A stretch of 64,000 nucleotides of DNA from Lactobacillus ultunensis DSM 16047 (GTDB taxonomy: Bacteria; Bacillota; Bacilli; Lactobacillales; Lactobacillaceae). The notes under the pieces are model-generated. The model saw nothing but the letters and a program-made list of their open reading frames with translations. It searched no databases and was not told where the DNA came from. The stretch lies in NCBI RefSeq assembly GCF_001436305.1, contig NZ_AZFO01000001.1, forward strand, positions 1-64,000, in the 5' to 3' direction. Shown one piece after another: positions 43,743 to 52,242 of the stretch. Each line of letters opens with the position of its first letter. Position 1 is the first letter of the stretch. A program made the translations under genes and the position numbers.

Positions 43743-44090
43743 TTGACTAGTCAAGAAATTTTAGATTTTACTACTAAGGCAATTAGCGATCGTCATGGTG
43801 AAGATACTGAAGCTTATGATATGCGTGGTATTAGTATTTTAGCTGATTATTACGTGATCACTAGTGCTGGTTCTAACCGTCAACTTCATGCTATTGTTAA
43901 TTCAATTGTCGAAGCAGCTCATGAGAATAACTACACTGATTACCGCATTGAAGGTACCAGAGATTCTAACTGGCTTTTGTTAGACTTGGGTGACGTTGTA
44001 GTTAATGTGTTTACCAAAGAGGCTCGTGAATTTTACAACCTTGAAAAACTTTGGGCTAATGGTAAGCAAGTTGAGTTAAAGGAAGCTTAG
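43743..44090 (+). CDS. rsfS: ribosomal silencing factor RsfS
   Basis: A 115-aa RsfS/YbeB/DUF143 protein that binds L14 on the 50S subunit and blocks subunit joining under starvation. The conserved core DYYVITSAGSNRQLHAI and the GDVVVNVFTKEAREFYNLE end are present. It starts with TTG at 43743 after a strong AAGGAG site. Standard position after yqeK. Confidence 0.94.
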   Translation: MTSQEILDFTTKAISDRHGEDTEAYDMRGISILADYYVITSAGSNRQLHAIVNSIVEAAHENNYTDYRIEGTRDSNWLLLDLGDVVVNVFTKEAREFYNLEKLWANGKQVELKEA

Positions 44091-44096
44091 TTAAAA

Positions 44097-45251
44097 ATGA
44101 GCGTTGTTGGGATTATTGCGGAATTTAATCCTTTTCACAGTGGACACGAGTTTTTGTTAAATCAGGCTCGACTTGTTGCGAAAAATGATCCTATTGTAGT
44201 CATTATGTCCGGTAATTATGTTCAACGTGGTGAAATGGCTATTATGAGCAAATGGGAGAGAGCTAAAGCTGCCTTACAATCGGGTGCTGATTTGGTGTTT
44301 GAGTCACCATTTTCAACTGCAGTTGAACCTGCAGATTTGTTCTCTTTAGGCAACCTTGAGCAACTAGCTAAATTAGGCGTAACTGACTTAGTTTTTGGTG
44401 TAGAAGATGATGCCAATTTGAATTTTGCTTATCTTGGTAGCAAAATTGCTGAAATTCCACAAAATCATATGGATTTTAAGGACTATAGTCAGACTTATTC
44501 GACGCAATATAATCAAATGGTTGCTCGTGAAGTTGGTCATGAAATTAATCAGCCTAATGCTATTTTAGGTTTGGCTTATGCAGTGGCCAATCATAATTTA
44601 GGTTCACCGCTAAAACTTCATCCTGTAAATCGGATTGGTGCAGGACATGATGATCTTTTGCAACGTAGTGGCGTCGTTCAAAGTGCAAGTGCAATCCGAA
44701 ATTTGTTGTTGCATGGAGAAGATACGAGTAATCTTAAATATTGGATGCCCAAGGCTGAAGCAGCTATTTTGAGTAAGCAGAGCGTCTATCCTAACTGGAA
44801 TTTACTTTACCCATTTTTAAAATATCGGATTGAATCTTCTTCAATTTCAGAATTACAAAAAATTTATCAAATGAGTGAAGGATTAGAATACAAGATGAAA
44901 CAAGAGATTCATCTTGCTCGTGATTTTACTGAGTTTTTACGCAGAATTAAATCTAAACGTTATACTTATTCTCGTTTACGTCGTTTAAGCTTATATACGT
45001 TGTTAAATGTAACTCAAGATGATATGATTGCCAGTTTTAATCATGAGTCCTTGATGCTATTGGGCTTTAGTAAGATTGGACGTAAATTTTTGAAGGAACA
45101 TCGCAAAGATTTCCAAACAGAGATTATTTCTAAGGTTGATAAAAGAAGTGCAAAGAGCGGTTCTTTAGCCTTACAAGTAAGAACAGACCGTTTATTTGAA
45201 CAAATAATGGGTGTTGATCAGAATTTTGGTCAACGGCCAATCGAGGTGTAA
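44097..45251 (+). CDS. tmcAL: tRNA(Met) cytidine acetate ligase (TmcAL/YlbM)
   Basis: A 384-aa nucleotidyltransferase-like enzyme. The HxGH-type motif [17 protein letters not shown] lies at residues 8-24, and NRIGAGHDD occurs near 178. TmcAL uses acetate and ATP to make ac4C34 in elongator tRNA(Met) in Bacillus. It lies 6 nt after rsfS and is followed by the YceD gene. Confidence 0.92.
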   Translation: MSVVGIIAEFNPFHSGHEFLLNQARLVAKNDPIVVIMSGNYVQRGEMAIMSKWERAKAALQSGADLVFESPFSTAVEPADLFSLGNLEQLAKLGVTDLVFGVEDDANLNFAYLGSKIAEIPQNHMDFKDYSQTYSTQYNQMVAREVGHEINQPNAILGLAYAVANHNLGSPLKLHPVNRIGAGHDDLLQRSGVVQSASAIRNLLLHGEDTSNLKYWMPKAEAAILSKQSVYPNWNLLYPFLKYRIESSSISELQKIYQMSEGLEYKMKQEIHLARDFTEFLRRIKSKRYTYSRLRRLSLYTLLNVTQDDMIASFNHESLMLLGFSKIGRKFLKEHRKDFQTEIISKVDKRSAKSGSLALQVRTDRLFEQIMGVDQNFGQRPIEV

Positions 45252-45252
45252 T

Positions 45253-45798
45253 ATGTTAGAAATTAATTTTTCTAAAATTATGAATTCTGCAGAGCCATTG
45301 ACGCATATTGAACGTGATGTTGAAATGCGCCCGGAATTCTTTAATAGAAGCAAAGAATTGTTGATTGATGCTCAAAATGTACATCTTTCGGGTGATTTGT
45401 TTTATCAAGAACCTTTTGTAACAGGTAATTTTCATATCACTGCAGATTTGACAGTACCATCAAGTAGAAGTTTAAAGCCAGTAGATTATCATGAAGACTT
45501 TACCTTTATTGAAAATTACATTGATCGTAAACCTACTAAAGAAGAATTAGAAGATAACGATACAATTGTACAAATTGAAAATGACGTCATTGACTTGCAA
45601 ACTGCGGTTGAAGATAATATGTTGCTTAATATTCCAACTACTATTTTGACACCAGAGGAAAAAACAAAGAACATTTATCCTGAAGGCAAAGGTTGGGAAG
45701 TAGTTTCTGAATCTGCATTTGAAGAAGGAAAGAAGAATCAAATTAACCCAGCCTTTGCTAAGTTAAAGGTTCTGTTAGATAACAAAGATAATAAATAA
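45253..45798 (+). CDS. YceD family protein (DUF177)
   Basis: A 181-aa acidic DUF177/YceD protein, a family linked to 23S rRNA processing and accumulation in plants and bacteria. The start at 45253 directly follows tmcAL and has GAGGTG upstream. In many bacteria rpmF follows; here a terminator follows and no rpmF is seen. No catalytic motif is known. Confidence 0.85.
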   Translation: MLEINFSKIMNSAEPLTHIERDVEMRPEFFNRSKELLIDAQNVHLSGDLFYQEPFVTGNFHITADLTVPSSRSLKPVDYHEDFTFIENYIDRKPTKEELEDNDTIVQIENDVIDLQTAVEDNMLLNIPTTILTPEEKTKNIYPEGKGWEVVSESAFEEGKKNQINPAFAKLKVLLDNKDNK

Positions 45799-45819
45799 TT
45801 TAAAAAATAGTATTAAGTG

Positions 45820-45852
45820 ACAATCAAAGAATTTTAACTTTGATTGTTTTTT
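45820..45852 (+). terminator. terminator after the YceD gene
   Basis: ACAATCAAAG / CTTTGATTGT hairpin followed by six Ts. Confidence 0.88.
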
Positions 45853-45960
45853 GATCTTGTTTTAGGAACGTTTTTAAAGTATCCTTTAATTATAAAAACA
45901 TTTTTTAATTAATTTATTAGTATTAGAAAACCAAATTGATCTATGAGGAATTGAATTAAC

Positions 45961-46677
45961 ATGGCAAAAATTCTAATTATTGAAGATGAAAAGAACTTGG
46001 CTCGTTTTGTCGAGCTTGAATTACAACATGAAAATTATGAAACTGTAGTAGAAAATAATGGTCGCAAGGGCTTAGATGATGCTCTTGAACAAAATTTTGA
46101 TGCAATTTTGCTTGACTTGATGCTTCCTGACTTAAATGGTTTGGAAATTGCTCGTCGTGTTCGTCAAGTAAAAACTACTCCAATCATCATGATGACTGCC
46201 CGTGATTCTGTTATTGATCGCGTATCTGGTTTGGATCATGGAGCTGATGATTACATCGTTAAGCCATTTGCAATTGAAGAATTGCTTGCACGTTTACGTG
46301 CTGTTCTACGTCGCGTCAAGATTGAAAAAGATGCTTCTAAGGTTACAGTTGCCAAGCAAAAGATCGTTAAGTTTAAGGATCTTACTATTGAAACTGCTAA
46401 TAGAATTGTTCACCGTGGTGATGGTAAAGCAATCGATTTGACTAAACGTGAATACAATTTGTTGATGACTTTGATTGAGAATAAAAATAATGTTGTCAGT
46501 CGTGATCAACTATTGAATAAGATTTGGGGACCAGAATCAAATATTGAAACCAATGTTGTAGAAGTCTATGTTCGTTACTTACGTAATAAGATCGATGTAC
46601 CAGGCCAGCCTTCTTACATCAAGACGGTTCGTGGTACCGGTTATATGGTAAGAGATGAAGATGATGATAAAGAATAA
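45961..46677 (+). CDS. OmpR-family response regulator
   Basis: A 238-aa response regulator. The receiver domain (1-120) has the acidic pocket E8-D9 and phospho-acceptor D52 in LLDLMLPDLNG. The C-terminal winged helix (about 140-234) includes LTKREYNLLMTLIEN and YVRYLRNKID. It overlaps the kinase gene by 23 nt. Similar in type to ArlR/CsrR/LisR. In L. acidophilus the related LBA1524-1525 pair near pheST has, from memory, been tied to acid response; orthology here is an inference from gene order. Confidence 0.93.
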   Translation: MAKILIIEDEKNLARFVELELQHENYETVVENNGRKGLDDALEQNFDAILLDLMLPDLNGLEIARRVRQVKTTPIIMMTARDSVIDRVSGLDHGADDYIVKPFAIEELLARLRAVLRRVKIEKDASKVTVAKQKIVKFKDLTIETANRIVHRGDGKAIDLTKREYNLLMTLIENKNNVVSRDQLLNKIWGPESNIETNVVEVYVRYLRNKIDVPGQPSYIKTVRGTGYMVRDEDDDKE

Positions 46678-48238
46678 AAGAGAAACTGAAGAGACCAAAC
46701 ACTCATCGTTAGTTATACGGTGGGTAAGTATCGTTGCGTTGACGATTACGGTCTCTTTTGTCATATTTTCAGTTGTTGTTTATCAGATTGTTAGTCGACA
46801 GTCTTTAAATCAACAAGCAGAAACTTCAAATAATGTAGTTGTAACTCTAGATAGAACATTAAGCTCAATTCCAGATGAACTTGAAATCTCTAACGTAATT
46901 CCGTCATTATCTCCATCGACTCGACGAATTTTAAAGGGAAGTCCTGCTATTAATGAAAAAGATCTCCGAAATAATGCGTTTAGTGATAATTTGATTTCAT
47001 CAATTTCCAATCCTGATATCAATGTTGCTGTTTATAATAAACACAACGAAGTAGTTTTTGCTAACGGAACAACGACTCCTAAGTTTAGAACTTTTGAGGG
47101 CAGTCAGAAGGTGATGAAAGTTAAAAGAAATCACCGTACGATTTTATTAACCTATCAGAAAGTTTACTCGTCAGTTAATAATAAGCTGACTGGTTATGTA
47201 GTTGTTGCCAATGAAATGACCTATTATAACCATTTGATGAGCAATCTGCTTCATTGGATGCTAGTTATTTCAATTATTGCTATTATCGTTTTCGTGGCAA
47301 CTTCATATATTTTGGTAATTAACGTAGTTAAACCAATTAAGGATATGTCGAAGGTAGCTAAAGAAGTAAATGCTGATCCAAATAGCGAGGCGCGTATTAA
47401 AAAGCTTAATCGTGATGATGAATTAGCAGAATTAGCAACATCGATTAACTTAATGCTAGATAGAATGCAGAGCTATATTGAGCAACAAAAGCAATTTGTG
47501 GGGGATGTTTCTCATGAATTGCGGACTCCTGTAGCCGTAATTGAAGGGCACTTAAATATGCTTGAACGTTGGGGTAAGGATGATCCACAAATTCTGGATG
47601 AATCTATTAAAGCTTCTCTGCAGGAAGCAGATCGAATGAAGCACTTGATTCAAGAAATGCTTGATTTAACTAGAGCTGAACAGATTGATGTTCAATATCC
47701 ATATGAGATAACTAATGTTAATGAGACGGTTCGCCGAGTTGTCTCTGATTTGGCAATGGTGCATCCCGACTTTAATATTCAATTAGATGAAGATGATTTG
47801 CCAGATGATACAGAAATACAAATCTATCATGGTCATTTAGAGCAATTATTAGTAATCTTGATTGATAATGGGATTAAGTATTCTACTGACCGAAAGCAAA
47901 TCAATGTTTCTGCTGGTGTTACTAAAAAAGAAGTCAGTATCATTGTTCAAGACTTTGGTGAAGGGATTGCTTCAGAAGACCAAAAGAAGATCTTTAACCG
48001 TTTTTACCGAGTTGATAAAGCAAGAACTCGTGAAAAAGGTGGCAATGGCTTAGGTTTATCTATTGCACAAAAGTTGGTAGACAGTTATAAAGGTAGCATC
48101 AGTGTAGAATCAGTTGTAGGACAGGGAAGTCAATTTAAGATGAGATTCCCGCTTCTTTCCAAAAAGAAGGCAGCGAAGCTGCGTAAGATTGAAGCTGAAA
48201 AACACAAGAATGATTTACCAGATGGAATTTTAAAATAA
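46655..48238 (+). CDS. sensor histidine kinase (ArlS/LisK-like)
   Basis: Up to 527 aa (ATG at 46655, 46661 or 46664). TM1 at about residues 21-46, an extracytoplasmic sensor at 47-198, TM2 at 199-225 and HAMP at about 220-275. The HisKA domain has the phospho-accepting H287 in VSHELRTPV, and the ATPase domain has N and G boxes (LIDNGIKYS, FGEGIAS, GGNGLGLSIA). All parts are intact. It is coupled to the upstream response regulator gene. The stimulus is unknown. Confidence 0.93.
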   Translation: MKMMIKNKRETEETKHSSLVIRWVSIVALTITVSFVIFSVVVYQIVSRQSLNQQAETSNNVVVTLDRTLSSIPDELEISNVIPSLSPSTRRILKGSPAINEKDLRNNAFSDNLISSISNPDINVAVYNKHNEVVFANGTTTPKFRTFEGSQKVMKVKRNHRTILLTYQKVYSSVNNKLTGYVVVANEMTYYNHLMSNLLHWMLVISIIAIIVFVATSYILVINVVKPIKDMSKVAKEVNADPNSEARIKKLNRDDELAELATSINLMLDRMQSYIEQQKQFVGDVSHELRTPVAVIEGHLNMLERWGKDDPQILDESIKASLQEADRMKHLIQEMLDLTRAEQIDVQYPYEITNVNETVRRVVSDLAMVHPDFNIQLDEDDLPDDTEIQIYHGHLEQLLVILIDNGIKYSTDRKQINVSAGVTKKEVSIIVQDFGEGIASEDQKKIFNRFYRVDKARTREKGGNGLGLSIAQKLVDSYKGSISVESVVGQGSQFKMRFPLLSKKKAAKLRKIEAEKHKNDLPDGILK

Positions 48239-48241
48239 GAC

Positions 48242-48284
48242 AAAAAAAGTAAGAGTATCAATTTTGATACTCTTACTTTTTTGC
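48242..48284. terminator. bidirectional terminator between kinase and yidC
   Basis: AAAAAAGTAAGAGTATCA / TGATACTCTTACTTTTTT, a perfect 18-bp stem between convergent genes. Confidence 0.9.
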
Positions 48285-48291
48285 TTATCAA

Positions 48292-49266
48292 TTATTTTTT
48301 ATTATTTCGCTTTTGTTGTTTGCCTTGATTACGTTTGCGTAAATCTTGGTGTAATTCTTTTTTAGCTTCGTTTGAAGTACTGCTTTCAGAATCAGAGTTG
48401 AATAGTGAATCAACTTTTTCCTTAGTAACCACAACTTCAACCGGCTTATCCTTTATTTCATTAGCCACATGTTTTTTAACTTGTGGAGTAAGGATAAATG
48501 TAACAATTATTTGTTGAACGATCATTACTAAGTTACCAGCAGCCCAGTACAAAGCTAGAGCGCCAGAGAAGGATAAACTGAAGAATAAAGTCATGATTGG
48601 GTTGAACAACATCATTGATTGCATTGTCTTCTTTTGCTCTTCAGGAATTCCAATTAATGAAATATATCCTTGAATGACCGTGAAGACTGTAGCAATAATA
48701 GCTAAAACAAGAGATTTTTGGCTTAAAGAAATACCAAAGAAAGTTGAGTGAGCTAATTGTGGTGAGTAGAATACCGCTTGGTAAATACCCCACATGATAG
48801 GCAACTGGATGATTAATGGCAAACAGCCAATTCCACCAGTGAGCGACATTTCGTTCTTAGAATATAACTCTCTTTGCCAACCAGATAAAGTCATTTGTTG
48901 TTGTGGCGTAATGCCCTTATGCTTCATTGCAGCTTGGATTAATTTCATCTGTGGTTGCAAACGAGCCATTTTTTCTTGTTGACGTACACTCTTATTTTGT
49001 TGAATAAGCATTAAGGGCATCAAGATTACTCGAACGACAACAGTAATAATTACGATACCCCAGCCTGCGCCATTTTGTCCACCAATCATGTGGGCAGTAT
49101 GGATCATGATATTCTGCAAAGGCTTGCCTAGCCATTGGTAAACCCAACCGTAAATACCACTGTGTGGTGTAACATTTGGATTATTAGTAGCACCACAAGC
49201 ACTTAATACAAGAGCAGCAATCAACACAATTGCGAGGACTCCTGTATATTTTTTGATTTTTTTCAT
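48292..49266 (-). CDS. yidC: membrane protein insertase YidC/OxaA
   Basis: A 324-aa lipoprotein insertase. The signal peptide ends in the lipobox LSAC (Cys near residue 24). Five membrane segments follow, including the conserved QQNKSVRQQEKMARLQPQM loop and GGIGCLPLIIQLPIMWGIYQ. The basic C-terminal tail (KRNQGKQQKRNNKK) probably contacts ribosomes. The start at 49266 gives the proper signal peptide. Lactobacilli usually have two such proteins; the other is not in this window. Confidence 0.94.
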   Translation of the reverse strand: MKKIKKYTGVLAIVLIAALVLSACGATNNPNVTPHSGIYGWVYQWLGKPLQNIMIHTAHMIGGQNGAGWGIVIITVVVRVILMPLMLIQQNKSVRQQEKMARLQPQMKLIQAAMKHKGITPQQQMTLSGWQRELYSKNEMSLTGGIGCLPLIIQLPIMWGIYQAVFYSPQLAHSTFFGISLSQKSLVLAIIATVFTVIQGYISLIGIPEEQKKTMQSMMLFNPIMTLFFSLSFSGALALYWAAGNLVMIVQQIIVTFILTPQVKKHVANEIKDKPVEVVVTKEKVDSLFNSDSESSTSNEAKKELHQDLRKRNQGKQQKRNNKK

Positions 49267-49312
49267 TAAAATAATCACCACTTAGTTTCTATTTTCAATA
49301 AAATATGCATCT

Positions 49313-49585
49313 CTAATATAATACATGAAAATCATGCATTTTTTCTACTTCTGGGACAGATTCTTGTTCAATATTTTTAATATGAGCGAATCCAGAAGCG
49401 GATGGTAATTTTTTAATGAATTTATCAATAGTATCTGAATCGCCTTGCAAATAGATCGTAACAGTACCGTCAGAATTATTTCTAACTGTACCGGGGATGT
49501 TCATTTGATTTGCTAAATTTTGGGTGCTCCAGCGAAAGCCGACTCCTTGAACTAAGCCAGAGACAATTAATTTTCTTGTTTCCAT
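49313..49585 (-). CDS. acyP: acylphosphatase
   Basis: A 90-aa enzyme that hydrolyses acyl phosphates. The motif GLVQGVGFRW holds the phosphate-binding loop and catalytic Arg, and VRNNSDGTV holds the catalytic Asn. It lies about 46 nt upstream of yidC on the same strand and may be co-transcribed with it. Confidence 0.93.
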   Translation of the reverse strand: METRKLIVSGLVQGVGFRWSTQNLANQMNIPGTVRNNSDGTVTIYLQGDSDTIDKFIKKLPSASGFAHIKNIEQESVPEVEKMHDFHVLY

Positions 49586-49680
49586 TTTATTTTCCTTCTT
49601 AAAATTTACTCTATTCTAAATTTTACCATGTCTATGAATAATTATACTTTATAATAAGAAGAGTAAAAAGGAGAGTCATT

Positions 49681-50448
49681 ATGCAACAAATTAGTTCAGT
49701 TAACAACGCAACAGTAAAAAAATTAGCTAAATTAAAGCAAAAGAAATATCGCGATGAAGAAAATAGTTACTTAATTGAGGGCTTTCATTTATTTGATGAA
49801 GCTATTAAAGCGGGTAAAAAATATCAGTATTTATTAGGAACTGAAGAAGCCCTAGATAAAGCAGAAAGCGATTATGACGTTGATTTAAGTGGCAAAAATG
49901 TAATTTTGATCAATAAGGCAATTGCCCGTCATTTAAGTAGTACCAAAAATTCACAAGAAATTTTTATGGTGCTTAAAATTGATCAGCCAAAGGAATTTCC
50001 GTTTAATTATGGCAAATGGGTTTTATTAGATAATTTAGCTGATCCTGGCAACGTAGGTACTATTATCAGAACAGCAGATGCCGCAGGCTTTGATGGCGTT
50101 GTTTTATCGCCTGAAAGCGCGGATTTGTATAATCCTAAAACTCAAAGGGCTATGCAAGGCAGTCAATTCCATATTGATTTAATTAAACGTGATTTAGCTG
50201 ACGTTATTACTGATTTTCAGGATGTGGCTATTCCAGTTTATGCCAGTATGTTGGATAAAAAGGCTAAGCAATTGCAAGATTTTGCCAAAGTACCACAACT
50301 AGCTTTAATTATTGGAAATGAAGCTCATGGAGTTAGTTCAACTATTGCTAGTTTGTGCGATGAAAAATTATACATTCCAATTAAGGGCAAGGCAGAGTCA
50401 TTGAATGCTGCTGTTGCTGCTGGGATAATGATCTATCACTTTGCTTAG
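49681..50448 (+). CDS. TrmH/SpoU-family RNA 2'-O-methyltransferase
   Basis: A 255-aa SPOUT methyltransferase. The N-terminal substrate-binding region (about 1-95) is followed by the trefoil-knot domain, with LDNLADPGNVGTIIRTADA near residues 119-137, LALIIGNEAHGV, and the SAM loop IPIKGKAESLNAAVAAG near 231-247. It probably modifies rRNA (RlmB/TsnR-like). It sits just upstream of the pheST region, as commonly seen in Bacilli. The target nucleotide cannot be assigned. Confidence 0.92.
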   Translation: MQQISSVNNATVKKLAKLKQKKYRDEENSYLIEGFHLFDEAIKAGKKYQYLLGTEEALDKAESDYDVDLSGKNVILINKAIARHLSSTKNSQEIFMVLKIDQPKEFPFNYGKWVLLDNLADPGNVGTIIRTADAAGFDGVVLSPESADLYNPKTQRAMQGSQFHIDLIKRDLADVITDFQDVAIPVYASMLDKKAKQLQDFAKVPQLALIIGNEAHGVSSTIASLCDEKLYIPIKGKAESLNAAVAAGIMIYHFA

Positions 50449-50478
50449 CGCTTGTAATTAGTAAGTGAATTTTCTATA

Positions 50479-50499
50479 ATTGTATATGGAAATTACAAT
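50479..50499. promoter_or_regulatory. candidate operator of the HxlR gene
   Basis: ATTGTA (50479-50484) and TACAAT (50494-50499) form an inverted repeat with a 9-nt spacer upstream of the HxlR regulator. A binding site for that protein is inferred from position only. Confidence 0.4.
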
Positions 50500-50557
50500 A
50501 AAAATAAAATATGATAATATTTTTACTGGAATTTTATGACGATGGAGGAATTTACTT

Positions 50558-50908
50558 ATGCAAGAAGTTAAAGAAAAAAAGGAGACCGTTCCTTGTAAAC
50601 CTGAAGATTATGAATTGTGTTGTCACTTTATTAAAGCCTTTCAAATAATTGGCAAAAAATGGAATGGGTTGATTATTAGCTCATTATGTGACACGCAAGA
50701 TATGCGTTTTAAAGATTTGGCTCGTTGCATCGAGGCTTGCTCAGACCGTGTTTTAGTTGAAAGATTAAAGGAGCTTGAGCAAGAGCAAATCGTTAAAAGA
50801 AGCGTAGATCAGGACACCGGCATTATTTCTTACAGTCTGACTCAAAAAGGAGCTGAGCTGAAGCCTGTTTTTGATCAAGTTCATCACTGGGCTGATAAAT
50901 GGGCTTAA
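50558..50908 (+). CDS. HxlR-family transcriptional regulator, cysteine-rich
   Basis: A 116-aa winged-helix protein of the HxlR (DUF24) family: IIGKKWNGLIISSL near residues 30-43, then MRFKDLARCIE...SDRVLVERLKELEQ and the wing region. It contains six cysteines (13, 21, 22, 44, 57, 61). In YodB/HypR-type members an N-terminal Cys senses quinones or disulphide stress, so a redox role is plausible. There is no obvious target enzyme gene next to it; the pheST T-box unit follows. A GGAGG ribosome site supports the start. Confidence 0.88.
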   Translation: MQEVKEKKETVPCKPEDYELCCHFIKAFQIIGKKWNGLIISSLCDTQDMRFKDLARCIEACSDRVLVERLKELEQEQIVKRSVDQDTGIISYSLTQKGAELKPVFDQVHHWADKWA

Positions 50909-50912
50909 GGAC

Positions 50913-50941
50913 TTGCAAGAATTCCAAAAAAGAAATATTAT
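50913..50941 (+). promoter_or_regulatory. promoter of the pheST T-box transcript
   Basis: TTGCAA (50913-50918), a 17-bp spacer and TATTAT (50936-50941). Confidence 0.65.
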
Positions 50942-50949
50942 ATTAATTA

Positions 50950-51169
50950 ATTACTAAGATCAAGACTAGTAACAGTTAGTGTTTCAGACAGAGAATCTTC
51001 TTTAAAAAGCTGAGAGAGAAGATGAGACAACGATTGTGAATTTCATCTTGGGAGTAGAATCTAATCAATTCCGGTATTTCACCGTTAAAGAAAACTTAAG
51101 TGTAGGCAGATTATGTCTAAACTAGGGTGGTACCGCGACGCTTCGTCCCTATGAGGGGCGAAGCTTTTT
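50950..51169 (+). promoter_or_regulatory. T-box riboswitch upstream of pheST
   Basis: A leader with a stem I whose likely specifier is TTC (Phe) at 51042-51044. The conserved T-box AGGGTGGTACCGCG is at 51124-51137. A terminator hairpin GCTTCG...CGAAGC plus T-run lies at 51140-51169. It should induce pheST when tRNA(Phe) is uncharged. Confidence 0.92.
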
Positions 51170-51189
51170 GTTTTGAAAGGAAAGAATTA

Positions 51190-52239
51190 ATGGACTTATT
51201 TGATAAGTTGAAAGAGCTCCATGAAGAAGGGCTTAAGCAAATCAACAAAGCAACTGATGAGCAAACGTTAAATAAAGTTAGAGTTGAATTGGTTGGTCGT
51301 AAAGGTGAATTAACCAAGATTTTGCACTCAATGCGTGATGTTGCACCAGAGAACAGACGTGAAGTTGGGCAAAAAGTTAATGAATTGCGTGACTTGTTCA
51401 ACACTCAATTAGATGCCGCAAAGGAACAAATCGTTAAAGCTGTTTTGGCTAAGCGACTTGAAGAAGAAAAGATCGACGTTACTTTGCCAGGTCGTCAAGG
51501 TCATTTAGGTTCCAAGCACCCAATCAATATTATTTTAGATGACCTTGAAAGCTACTTTATCGGCATGGGTTATAAAGTAGTTCAAGGTCCAGAAATCGAA
51601 ACAGACCACTACTGTTTTGAAATGATGAACCTGCCTAAAGATCACCCTGCACGTGATATGCAAGCTACTTTCTACATCGATAATGAAAACTTATTGCGTA
51701 GTCAAACTTCAGGTGACCAAGCTCGTGTCCTTGAAAAACATGACTTCTCAAAGGGTCCGCTTAAGATGGTAGGTCCTGGTAAGGTTTACCGTCGTGATGA
51801 TGATGACGCAACTCACTCTCACCAATTCATGCAAATGGAAGGCTTGGTAATTGACAAGAATGTTACCATGGGTGATTTAAAGGGTACCTTGGAAATGATC
51901 GCTAAGCATATCTTTGGTCAAGATAGAGCTACTCGTCTTCGTCCAAGCTACTTCCCATTCACGGAACCATCAGTAGAAATGGATGTATCTTGCTTCAATT
52001 GTGATGGCAAGGGATGCCCAATTTGTAAGTACACTGGCTGGATCGAAGTTTTAGGTGCTGGTATGGTTCACCCTAATGTTTTGGAAAATGCTGGCGTAGA
52101 TTCATCCGTTTACGGTGGTTTTGCCTTTGGTGTAGGACTTGATCGTTTTGCAATTTTGAAATATGGCATTGACGACATTCGTGATTTCTACACTAACGAT
52201 GTTCGTTTCTTGGAACAATTCCGCAAGGAGGAAAAGTAA
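51190..52239 (+). CDS. pheS: phenylalanyl-tRNA synthetase alpha subunit
   Basis: A 349-aa catalytic subunit of the (alpha-beta)2 PheRS. An N-terminal coiled coil (about 1-90) binds tRNA. The class II core carries motif 2 around [20 protein letters not shown] and motif 3 around [16 protein letters not shown]. An internal [13 protein letters not shown] cysteine cluster near 276-288 suggests a metal site, as seen in many Firmicutes PheS. The start at 51190 follows AAAGGAAAG. pheT begins 3 nt after the stop. Confidence 0.96.
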   Translation: MDLFDKLKELHEEGLKQINKATDEQTLNKVRVELVGRKGELTKILHSMRDVAPENRREVGQKVNELRDLFNTQLDAAKEQIVKAVLAKRLEEEKIDVTLPGRQGHLGSKHPINIILDDLESYFIGMGYKVVQGPEIETDHYCFEMMNLPKDHPARDMQATFYIDNENLLRSQTSGDQARVLEKHDFSKGPLKMVGPGKVYRRDDDDATHSHQFMQMEGLVIDKNVTMGDLKGTLEMIAKHIFGQDRATRLRPSYFPFTEPSVEMDVSCFNCDGKGCPICKYTGWIEVLGAGMVHPNVLENAGVDSSVYGGFAFGVGLDRFAILKYGIDDIRDFYTNDVRFLEQFRKEEK

Positions 52240-52242
52240 AAT

